Shown: in pieces, positions 1-5,292 of the stretch
How positions within the stretch are numbered: position 1 is the stretch's first letter
How the letters are laid out: the number at the start of each line of letters is the position of its first letter
DNA from: JAUVXY01 sp964392345
Lineage (GTDB): Bacteria > Actinomycetota > Humimicrobiia > Humimicrobiales > Humimicrobiaceae
DNA: 10,365 nt
Assembly (NCBI GenBank): GCA_964392345.1
Contig: CAYMPQ010000060.1
Location: 1-10,365 of the forward strand
Direction: 5' to 3'
Notes under the pieces: generated by a model
Seen by the model: only the letters and a program-made list of their open reading frames with translations
What the model was told of the DNA's origin: nothing
The model's database searches: none
Translations under genes and position numbers: made by a program

Positions 1-304
1 CTATTTTGATATAATCATTTTCGTTAATATCTTCTTTAATATTTAAAATAAAATTTTTTATAAAATAATAAATTGGTTTTGTATAAATTCTAGCAGGATA
101 ACTTATAAAGATATTTCTAACTTCATTTTCTGAATAAACCTTAAAAAGCCATTTTACCTCCCTAATATCGCCATAAGCTAAAATTTGATGGATTATATAA
201 ATTTTATCATCACATAGATCAGCATTCTTTATATCTTTTGACCACAATATTGCTTGTATTGAATCAGGAAATTTATTTTTCTTTAACAAGGTATCCTTTT
301 TCAT
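1..304 (-). CDS. DUF6922-like small protein, 3' end outside window
   Basis: An open frame runs from ATG at 304 to the left edge with no stop (101 codons plus one base), so the C-terminus is missing. The translation has an N-terminal FPDSIQAILWSKDI segment, then IIHQILAYGDIREVKWLFKVYSENEV, then ARIYTKPIYYFIKNF. From memory this follows the DUF6922 pattern: FPxxLFWD near the start, an ERVLEYGD-WLFxxYG helix pair, and an RxLSPKTxxFW end. Such proteins often sit directly before an AbiEii-type nucleotidyltransferase toxin gene; that gene would lie beyond the left edge and is not visible. The ATG lacks a Shine-Dalgarno. An in-frame TTG at 289 has AAAGGA four bases upstream, the same arrangement as at galT here, and would still keep the whole domain. 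G+C counted over 1-300 is about 22%, far below the neighbouring gene. The function is not established. The coding call is fairly sure; the family call is moderate. Confidence 0.6.
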   Translation of the reverse strand, partial: MKKDTLLKKNKFPDSIQAILWSKDIKNADLCDDKIYIIHQILAYGDIREVKWLFKVYSENEVRNIFISYPARIYTKPIYYFIKNFILNIKEDINENDYIKI

Positions 305-345
305 TATTTTTTTATTATAAAAAGGTTTTAAAATAAAAATGCGCA

Positions 346-786
346 CTACTTACGCCTGTAAAGTCCTACAAGCTGTGCCTGGCTCAATATATGATTTTTC
401 ATTGCTTTTTTGATATCTGCAGATTTTGCTGAAAGCTCCAGCTTTAGTACCGTATCCAGGGCATAAACTTTAAAAAAATAACGATGCACTCCAGATGGAG
501 GGCATGGACCGCCATAGCCGGGTTTGCCAAAATCAGTTACTCCTTCAATTGCTTCCAGAGGACAGCTTCCCTCAGGTATTTCTCTCACATCCGGGCTTAT
601 ATCCCAAACAGTCCAATGAACCCATGTACCCATTGGGGCATCAGGGTCGTCAACAATTAAAACCATGCTACTGGTGTCTTCAGGGACATTACTTATCGTT
701 AGAGGAGGACTTATATTCTTGCCATCACAAGTATAGAGGGACGGAATAAACTGATTATTTTCAAAGGCTGAGCTTTTAATTTCCAT
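346..786 (-). CDS. YbhB/YbcL family PEBP-like protein
   Basis: This 146-residue cytoplasmic protein belongs to the bacterial phosphatidylethanolamine-binding-protein family (Raf-kinase-inhibitor-like; E. coli YbhB and YbcL). The fold forms a small anion/ligand pocket, and the physiological ligand in bacteria is unknown. Diagnostic motifs are D47-P-D-A-P51, followed by the H57-W58 strand (GTWVHWTVWDI), and the G-x-P-G-Y-G-G-P-x-P-P-x-G-x-H-R-Y block at about residues 87-103. There is no signal peptide, unlike the periplasmic YbcL. The length is normal for the family, so the gene looks complete. The ATG at 786 has AAGGAGAAAATAG upstream (GGAG, about 7 nt spacing). It lies 72 bp downstream of yggS on the same strand with no convincing terminator or own promoter between, so co-transcription is likely. 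The pairing with yggS gives no obvious clue to function. Confidence 0.93.
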   Translation of the reverse strand: MEIKSSAFENNQFIPSLYTCDGKNISPPLTISNVPEDTSSMVLIVDDPDAPMGTWVHWTVWDISPDVREIPEGSCPLEAIEGVTDFGKPGYGGPCPPSGVHRYFFKVYALDTVLKLELSAKSADIKKAMKNHILSQAQLVGLYRRK

Positions 787-858
787 CTATTTTCTCCTTC
801 CTTGTTGATTGAAATACAATTTTATTTTACTCTTTCTTTATTTTTTATTAAAGTTATT

Positions 859-1533
859 TTATCTTTCCCCAAATACTGCTGAACCAATTCTGACCATATT
901 GCTTCCTTCTTCTATTGCTACTTTATATGAATTTGACATTCCCATAGATAATGCTTTCATGCTTACATTTGGTAAATCAAGCATTTTGATTTCATCAAAT
1001 ATTTCTTTGGTTTTCTTAAAGTACAGTCTGCTTTCTTCAGGGTCGCCAAACCTTGGCCCCATAGTCATCAGGCCTTCAACTTTTAAATGTTCCAGGTTGC
1101 CAGATATTTTTTTAATTAAATCTAAAATGGATTTATATTCCGGCTTTATACCATATTTTGTAATTTCACTGCCAATATTTATCTCTATATAAACAGGAAT
1201 TACTTTTTTCCCAGCTTTTTCTACGCGCTTGTCTATACCTTCAGCAATACTGAAATCACCAACTGTTTGTATAACATCAAAAATAGGAAGAGCTGTATTT
1301 ATCTTATTCTTTTGTAAAGACCCTATCAGGTGCCATCTGACAATCTTTGCTTTTTTCCCAAGATGTTCATACATCTTTTGCGCTTCCTGTACATAATTTT
1401 CTCCTATATCCGTAGCACCTGCATCTATTGCCTCTGCAACCTCATCTGCCGTTCTTTTTTTTGCTGCTAAAACTATCGTCACATCATCTGGAATTTTCTT
1501 TCTGATTATCTGATACTTTTCCTTTATACCCAT
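859..1533 (-). CDS. yggS: YggS/PLPBP family pyridoxal-phosphate homeostasis protein
   Basis: This is a 224-residue single-domain, alanine-racemase-like TIM-barrel protein that binds PLP. YggS family members buffer PLP and influence amino-acid and keto-acid pools; no enzymatic turnover is established. Visible motifs are LAAKKR with K26 as the probable Schiff-base lysine, GENYVQEA (about 44-51), WHLIGSLQKNK, VYIEINIGSE, GLMTMGP, and the C-terminal phosphate-binding block LSMGMSNSYKVAIEEGSNMVRIG ending in FGER. The usual GSTMVRIG reads GSNMVRIG here, a conservative change. Length and termini are normal. The start is ATG at 1533 with AGGGGA about 7-8 nt upstream. In many firmicutes this gene (ylmE) lies in the sepF/ylm division cluster; here it stands alone with a PEBP gene. 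A promoter is recognisable at 1573-1601. Confidence 0.95.
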   Translation of the reverse strand: MGIKEKYQIIRKKIPDDVTIVLAAKKRTADEVAEAIDAGATDIGENYVQEAQKMYEHLGKKAKIVRWHLIGSLQKNKINTALPIFDVIQTVGDFSIAEGIDKRVEKAGKKVIPVYIEINIGSEITKYGIKPEYKSILDLIKKISGNLEHLKVEGLMTMGPRFGDPEESRLYFKKTKEIFDEIKMLDLPNVSMKALSMGMSNSYKVAIEEGSNMVRIGSAVFGER

Positions 1534-1572
1534 AACCTTTTCCCCTGTTTTAATGGTAGTTAGTGTGTTTTT

Positions 1573-1601
1573 AGTATACTATTAACAAGATATTGTTACA
1601 A
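1573..1601 (-). promoter_or_regulatory. sigma-A-type promoter for yggS
   Basis: On the minus strand a -35 box TTGTAA (1601-1596, 4/6 to consensus) is followed by a 17-nt spacer and a -10 box TATACT (1578-1573, 5/6). This places the start of transcription near 1566 and gives a leader of about 30 nt before the yggS ATG. The -35 overlaps the palindrome ATTGT-T-ACAAT (1592-1602), which might bind a regulator. Spacing and position are both good; there is no experimental support. Confidence 0.6.
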
Positions 1602-1697
1602 TTTGAACACCATAAAATAATTCCAATTCAGCTAACTATTTTGTGGCACAAATCTTTTAGCCGCTACTATTGATATTACAAAGCGGGCTTCTCTTCC

Positions 1698-1721
1698 TTC
1701 ATGCAACATTCTTGCAATATT
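1698..1721. repeat. 11-bp tandem direct repeat upstream of the iron-sulfur operon
   Basis: Two copies of an 11-bp unit sit head to tail: TTCATGCAACA then TTCTTGCAATA, followed by TT. Shifted by 11 bases, 11 of 13 positions match. A period close to one helical turn is typical of tandem sites for response-regulator or other dimeric activators. The second copy contains the candidate -35 TTGCAA. It could also be chance in A+T-rich DNA. Confidence 0.35.
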
Positions 1722-1740
1722 TGTCTGTAAAATTTTTAAT
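1712..1740 (+). promoter_or_regulatory. candidate promoter for the iron-sulfur protein/activase operon
   Basis: TTGCAA (1712-1717, 4/6) and TTTAAT (1735-1740, 5/6) are spaced by 17 nt and face the gene at 1841, implying a leader of about 95 nt that would contain the hairpin at 1795-1828. Other boxes (TATACT at 1749-1754; TTGACT at 1761-1766) lack a correctly spaced partner. In such A+T-rich sequence this is only a candidate. Confidence 0.35.
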
Positions 1741-1794
1741 TTTTATTTTATACTAAGTTTTTGACTATCAATTAATATAAGCTTGAGGGTATGA

Positions 1795-1828
1795 TTGTTT
1801 GTCTGGCTTTATTTAGGCCTGCAAACAA
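1795..1828 (+). promoter_or_regulatory. leader hairpin directly upstream of the iron-sulfur protein gene
   Basis: The perfect arms TTGTTTG (1795-1801) and CAAACAA (1822-1828) are extended inward, past a bulged T and one mismatch, by GGC/GCC (1805-1807 with 1817-1819), leaving a 9-nt loop. The hairpin ends 12 nt before the ATG at 1841 and has no U-run, so it is not a typical intrinsic terminator. Since no Shine-Dalgarno is visible before 1841, it could influence initiation or mRNA stability. Confidence 0.4.
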
Positions 1829-1840
1829 CAAATTAATAAT

Positions 1841-3139
1841 ATGGGTTCAGTACTGCAAAACTTAAAAGAACAAACAAAGGTGAAGCTGCGGGAAAACCTG
1901 AACCAGAAATATATTACAAGACTTCTAAATATCATTGTCAGCAAACCTGTTGTGCTTGCATATGCAAATACATTTTCATCAAAATCAGACAAATATCTAA
2001 ATGTCTTTAGCCTAAAACAGATAAAAAACGCTTATTCTTCTCATTCTCCAACTGCCTACGGATCTCTTTTTTTACCGTACGAATTATTTTATTCACTCGG
2101 TATTTTGCCATTCTTACCAGAAGTTATAGCAGGATACTCTGCAGGATTAGGGCTGGCTGACAAGACACTGAAGAAAGCTTCATCAAATTGGTATTCCCAG
2201 GATTTATGCACCTTCCACAGGAGTGCTTCGGGTGCTGTGGAACTTGATCTTTTTCCAAAACCTACTTTTATAATTTGCACAAGTTTAGCCTGCGATGCAG
2301 CTCAAAAATCCTTTTATCTTTATGCTAAAAATTATGGTATTGAAGATAACTTTTATCTATTAGATGTTCCTTATTCGCACACGCCTGAGTCCGTCTCCTA
2401 TCTCTCCAAACAAATAAAGAATTTAAGTATGGACATTTGTAAAAAATTAGGGAAAAAACTTGATATAAATAAATTTAAGGAAGCAATTGAACTTTCAAAT
2501 GAATTTAGGGAATGGGCAATCAAAGTAAATGATTTAAGAAAAACCCTTGTAAATTATCCTTTAAATTACAATGGATTAAATTTTATCCTGCCATTTCACG
2601 GACTTGCCGGATCAAAAGACGGAGTAACCCTATACAAAGAAATGTATAAAGAATTTAGCAGATGTTTAAAAAAACAAAAAGCAGAAAACTCAGGTACTAA
2701 AAAAACATATAAAAGAATCCTGTGGCTGCACTTAAAGCCATATTACAAAAATGAAATATTTCAAACCCTTGAAGAAGAAAACTGTAAAGTAGTATTTGAA
2801 GAGATAAATTATGTATACTGGGATAAATTAGACCCTGACAGGCCATTTTACAGCATGGCTCAAAAAATGCTTTCGCATTACCTGAGAGGAGGACTAGAAA
2901 ATCGCATAGATGCTATACTTAATATGGCAAAAGATTATAAGATTGATGGAGCAATCCTGCTTTCACACTGGGGGTGCAGGCAAAGTAACGGCGGGGCAAG
3001 AATTATTAAAGACAGCTTAAACCAATATAATATTCCAGCATTGGTCTTGGATACAGATTGTGTGGACCAGAATAATTCATCTAAGGGACAGATAAAAACC
3101 AGAATACAGAGTTTTACAGAAATTCTTAATTCCAAGTAA
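1841..3139 (+). CDS. HgdB/BcrC-superfamily iron-sulfur protein, double-cubane-cluster (DCCP) type
   Basis: This 432-residue cytoplasmic protein belongs to the 2-hydroxyacyl-CoA dehydratase D-component superfamily (HgdB, BcrC, E. coli YjiM). Candidate cluster ligands are C123 (QDLCTFHR), C146 and C151 (ICTSLAC), C379 (HWGCRQSNGG) and C407 (DTDCVDQNNSSKGQ, with the TRIQSFTEIL end). The single-subunit plan, the paired activase 14 nt downstream, and the absence of a second dehydratase subunit or CoA-transferase fit the double-cubane [8Fe-9S] proteins described from Carboxydothermus better than a true dehydratase. Those proteins take electrons from an ATP-driven partner and reduce small molecules in vitro; the natural substrate is unknown. 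The start is uncertain: ATG 1841 lacks a Shine-Dalgarno, an in-frame stop at 1814-1816 rules out a much longer form, and GTG at codon 14 is an alternative. Family certain, subclass inferred. Confidence 0.85.
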   Translation: MGSVLQNLKEQTKVKLRENLNQKYITRLLNIIVSKPVVLAYANTFSSKSDKYLNVFSLKQIKNAYSSHSPTAYGSLFLPYELFYSLGILPFLPEVIAGYSAGLGLADKTLKKASSNWYSQDLCTFHRSASGAVELDLFPKPTFIICTSLACDAAQKSFYLYAKNYGIEDNFYLLDVPYSHTPESVSYLSKQIKNLSMDICKKLGKKLDINKFKEAIELSNEFREWAIKVNDLRKTLVNYPLNYNGLNFILPFHGLAGSKDGVTLYKEMYKEFSRCLKKQKAENSGTKKTYKRILWLHLKPYYKNEIFQTLEEENCKVVFEEINYVYWDKLDPDRPFYSMAQKMLSHYLRGGLENRIDAILNMAKDYKIDGAILLSHWGCRQSNGGARIIKDSLNQYNIPALVLDTDCVDQNNSSKGQIKTRIQSFTEILNSK

Positions 3140-3142
3140 AAG

Positions 3143-3156
3143 AAGGGAGCTATGTG
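3143..3156 (+). promoter_or_regulatory. ribosome binding site and GTG start of the activase
   Basis: GAAGGGAG-type Shine-Dalgarno (3142-3149) is followed by CTAT and GTG at 3154. An overlapping ATG at 3152 is out of frame and meets TAG after six codons, so it cannot start the gene. The reading frame, beginning Y-T-C-G-I-D-V-G, fixes the GTG. The 4-nt spacing is short, and initiation at the ATG could compete with the true start. Confidence 0.6.
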
Positions 3157-3927
3157 TATACTTGTGGAATAGATGTGGGATCAGTTTCCACTGAGGTTGT
3201 AATACTAAATGAAAAAGATAATAAAATAGCTTCTTACATTATTGCCGCAACTGGTTCAAACAGTAAAGAAGCCGCAAAGAAAGCTTTGGAAGACGCTTGC
3301 AAGAAAGTCGGTATTGCTGAAAGCGATATAAAGGCAATAGTTGCTACCGGTTACGGAAGGGTTAACATCCCCTTTGCTGATAAAAATATCACAGAAATTA
3401 GTTGTCATGCAAGAGGAGCAGTGTCTTTATTCCCAGATTTAAAAACAGTGATAGACATTGGCGGACAGGACAGCAAGGTAATAAAGCTTGAAAACGGCAG
3501 TCCTATTGATTTTTTAATGAATGATAAATGTGCTGCAGGGACAGGGAGATTTTTAGAAGTAATGGCAGGGGCGCTTGAAATAAACCTGGAGCACTTTGCT
3601 GATATTTTTATGAAAACCAAAGAAAAAGTTGATATTACATCGACCTGCACAGTTTTTGCTGAATCTGAAATAGTTTCATTAATAGGCCATGGAATAGAAA
3701 AGAATAAGATAGTAAAAGGTCTCATTTATTCTATTGTAAACAGAATAACTTCAATGGTTGAAAGAGTAGGTCTTGAGGAGCCTGTTGCCATGACTGGCGG
3801 AGTTGCAAAAAATTTAGGAGTTGTAAGAGCATTGGAAGAAAAACTTGCAGTTAAAATAAAAATTCCAGATGAACCACAGATTACAGGGGCTCTTGGGGCA
3901 GCTTATCTGGCACAAAAGTTATCCTAA
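3154..3927 (+). CDS. ATP-dependent activase/reductase, BcrAD/BadFG/HgdC family
   Basis: This 257-residue ASKHA-fold ATPase works as a homodimer with one [4Fe-4S] cluster bridging the subunits. It couples ATP hydrolysis to injection of a low-potential electron into the partner cluster protein. Visible motifs are phosphate-1 GIDVGSVSTE (5-14), VATGYGR, phosphate-2 VIDIGGQDSKV, the cluster cysteines C126 (NDKCAAGTGRF) and C165 (TSTCTVFAESEI), adenosine motif MTGGVAKN, and the C-terminal ITGALGAAYLA. The cysteine positions nearly match those known for HgdC (about 127 and 166). Length is normal and all key residues are present. It follows the partner gene by 14 nt, so the pair is clearly one operon. 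By analogy it serves only that protein, as in DCCP/DCCP-reductase pairs. It converges on argJ with 17 nt between stops; no GC-rich terminator hairpin is seen there. Confidence 0.95.
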   Translation: MYTCGIDVGSVSTEVVILNEKDNKIASYIIAATGSNSKEAAKKALEDACKKVGIAESDIKAIVATGYGRVNIPFADKNITEISCHARGAVSLFPDLKTVIDIGGQDSKVIKLENGSPIDFLMNDKCAAGTGRFLEVMAGALEINLEHFADIFMKTKEKVDITSTCTVFAESEIVSLIGHGIEKNKIVKGLIYSIVNRITSMVERVGLEEPVAMTGGVAKNLGVVRALEEKLAVKIKIPDEPQITGALGAAYLAQKLS

Positions 3928-3944
3928 TTTAAATTTTATATTGC

Positions 3945-5210
3945 TCAAGTTCTATAAAGCGAATTGATTTTTACATAATCATAGGATAAATCAGTAGTCC
4001 AGATTTTCCTTTCTTCACTTCCAACATTTAAATTTACGGTAAATTTAATCTCATCATTTTCCATAATTTTGCCTGCATGCCTTTTATTAAAATCAATCCC
4101 TATCCCACTTTTTACTATTAAAATATCATCAAGATATACATCCACTTTATCTGGATCAACGTAACAATCAGTTGAGCCGATTGCTGCATTAATCCTTCCC
4201 CAATTAAGATCTTTCCCAAACATGGCAGTTTTAAATAACAGTGAATTTGCAATCCCCATACCTGCTTCTTTGGCATCTTTTTTACTTGCAGCACCCGTAA
4301 CATTTATCTCAATTAGTTTTGTAGCCCCTTCCCCATCTTTAACTATTTTTTTGGCTAAATCTTGGAGGATAAAAAATAAAGCATTTTTAAACTTATTGTA
4401 GTATTCGCTGCCTTCATCCTTTATTTCAATACCACTTTGCCCATTTGCCTGAATCAGCACCATATCATTTGTGCTCTGACATCCATCTACTGTTATGCTA
4501 TTAAAACTATTTTCAACTCCTTCTATCAGCAACCTGCCAAGCAGACCTTTTGAAATATTGGCATTAGTTGCTGCAAAACAAAGCATTGTAGCCATATTGG
4601 GAGCTATCATCCCAGAGCCTTTTGCAATCCCGCCTATTACTATGTCACTGGCACTGCTGCTGTTAGCATCTACAATAATTTTTACAGCTATCTCTTTTTT
4701 AGCTTTGTCTGTTGTAAGTATGGCACCTGCTGCCCCATGACCACCGTCAGGTTTAAGCCTCTCGCTGCAGCATCTTATTCCTTCTTCAATTTTTTTCATT
4801 GGAAGCTGCTTTCCAATTACGCCTGTTGATGAAATAAGTACGTTTTCCTTGTTAATATTTAAACAACTGGAGGCAATGTCTACCATCTTTAATACATCAG
4901 CATATCCCTGCTCCCCTGTGCAGGCATTGGCAACACCACTGTTTACAACAACTGCTTTTATATTGCTTGTCTTTTTTAGTTGCTCCCTGCAAACCGTTAC
5001 AGGAGCTGCTGGAAACTTATTTTTAGTAAAAACACCGCTGCAACAGGTATCAAGTGGCGTATATATTATGCAAATATCACTTTTGCCTGATCTTTTTAGC
5101 CCACAGCGGCATGAAGCTGCATAAAACTCAGGAACGCTCGTGATGGTTCCATCTGGTATTAATTTAAAACTTCCGTCACTGCTGTCATAATTGCTACTGC
5201 TCATCTTCAA
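3945..5210 (-). CDS. argJ: Glutamate N-acetyltransferase / amino-acid acetyltransferase ArgJ
   Basis: ArgJ transfers acetyl from N-acetylornithine to glutamate (the cyclic arginine pathway); bifunctional forms also use acetyl-CoA. The 421-residue precursor cleaves itself within N-M-A-T-M-L, between A207 and T208, and T208 becomes the N-terminal nucleophile of the beta chain. Other visible motifs are the NSGVANACTG block (90-99), SSTGVIG (127-133), GAILTTD (162-168), KDGEGATK, NWGRINAAIG and the C-terminal YVKINSLYRT. The usual NSGNANACTG carries V93 instead of N. The preferred start is TTG at 5210, because GGAG lies 10 nt before it but 16 nt before the ATG at 5204; only two residues differ. 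No other arginine genes are in the window. It has its own promoter at 5240-5273. Whether it is mono- or bifunctional cannot be told from sequence alone. Confidence 0.96.
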   Translation of the reverse strand: MKMSSSNYDSSDGSFKLIPDGTITSVPEFYAASCRCGLKRSGKSDICIIYTPLDTCCSGVFTKNKFPAAPVTVCREQLKKTSNIKAVVVNSGVANACTGEQGYADVLKMVDIASSCLNINKENVLISSTGVIGKQLPMKKIEEGIRCCSERLKPDGGHGAAGAILTTDKAKKEIAVKIIVDANSSSASDIVIGGIAKGSGMIAPNMATMLCFAATNANISKGLLGRLLIEGVENSFNSITVDGCQSTNDMVLIQANGQSGIEIKDEGSEYYNKFKNALFFILQDLAKKIVKDGEGATKLIEINVTGAASKKDAKEAGMGIANSLLFKTAMFGKDLNWGRINAAIGSTDCYVDPDKVDVYLDDILIVKSGIGIDFNKRHAGKIMENDEIKFTVNLNVGSEERKIWTTDLSYDYVKINSLYRT

Positions 5211-5239
5211 TCTATCTTATCTCCATTGATTTTATTAAC

Positions 5240-5273
5240 TGCATATTATACAAGTTTATTAAATAATATGCAA
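5240..5273 (-). promoter_or_regulatory. argJ promoter overlapped by a perfect inverted repeat (operator candidate)
   Basis: On the minus strand a perfect TATAAT (5250-5245) lies 17 nt from TTGCAT (5273-5268, 3/6). The -10 is strong and the -35 weak. The promoter is embraced by perfect 10-bp arms TGCATATTAT (5240-5249) and ATAATATGCA (5263-5272) separated by 13 nt, with no U-run behind it. This is operator-like geometry rather than a terminator. ArgR is the obvious candidate for an argJ operator, but the arms only loosely resemble ARG boxes (TGAAT-N4-ATTCA), so the regulator is a guess. Confidence 0.6.
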
Positions 5274-5292
5274 ATTAGCAACTTTTGATTTT

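Larger units (their letters stand above)
1534..1840. other. 307-bp divergent intergenic region (yggS / iron-sulfur operon)
   Basis: No coding frame, tRNA or classical riboswitch was recognised here. The region separates two divergent transcription units and holds, from left to right: the yggS leader and promoter (1573-1601); an 11-bp odd-centred palindrome ATTGT-T-ACAAT (1592-1602) overlapping the yggS -35; a 13-bp palindrome TTTGTG-G-CACAAA (1640-1652); an 11-bp tandem direct repeat (1698-1721); promoter-like boxes facing right (1712-1740, and a lone TATACT at 1749-1754); and a hairpin (1795-1828) ending 12 bp before the next start. The density of short symmetric elements suggests regulation, but each is short and the background is A+T-rich. 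Confidence 0.5.

Noticed and set aside
314..319. TATAAT on the minus strand just before the left-edge gene
   Set aside because: No -35 box at 16-18 nt, and it would start transcription at the ATG; likely chance in a very A+T-rich stretch.
809..1192. Plus-strand frame of 127 codons antisense to yggS
   Set aside because: It is the mirror of a clearly conserved gene, shows no family motif, and has no ribosome site; hydrophobic content comes from reading A+T-rich DNA backwards.
1640..1652. 13-bp palindrome TTTGTG-G-CACAAA, reminiscent of a Rex or CRP half-site pair
   Set aside because: Rex and CRP sites need 6-8 nt between the half-sites; only one base separates them here, so no known regulator is assigned.
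1534..1840. tRNA, riboswitch or CRISPR in the long intergenic region
   Set aside because: No cloverleaf, no conserved aptamer core and no spaced direct repeats were found by reading both strands.
1841..3139. Classical 2-hydroxyglutaryl-CoA dehydratase or benzoyl-CoA reductase subunit
   Set aside because: Those enzymes need a second homologous subunit encoded alongside; only one is present with the activase.
3928..3958. Terminator between the convergent activase and argJ genes
   Set aside because: Only a 6-bp all-A/T inverted repeat (TTTATA/TATAAA) with a 12-nt loop is present, too weak to call.
4495..5124. Two plus-strand frames antisense to argJ
   Set aside because: They lie opposite conserved ArgJ motifs including the self-cleavage site; no independent support.
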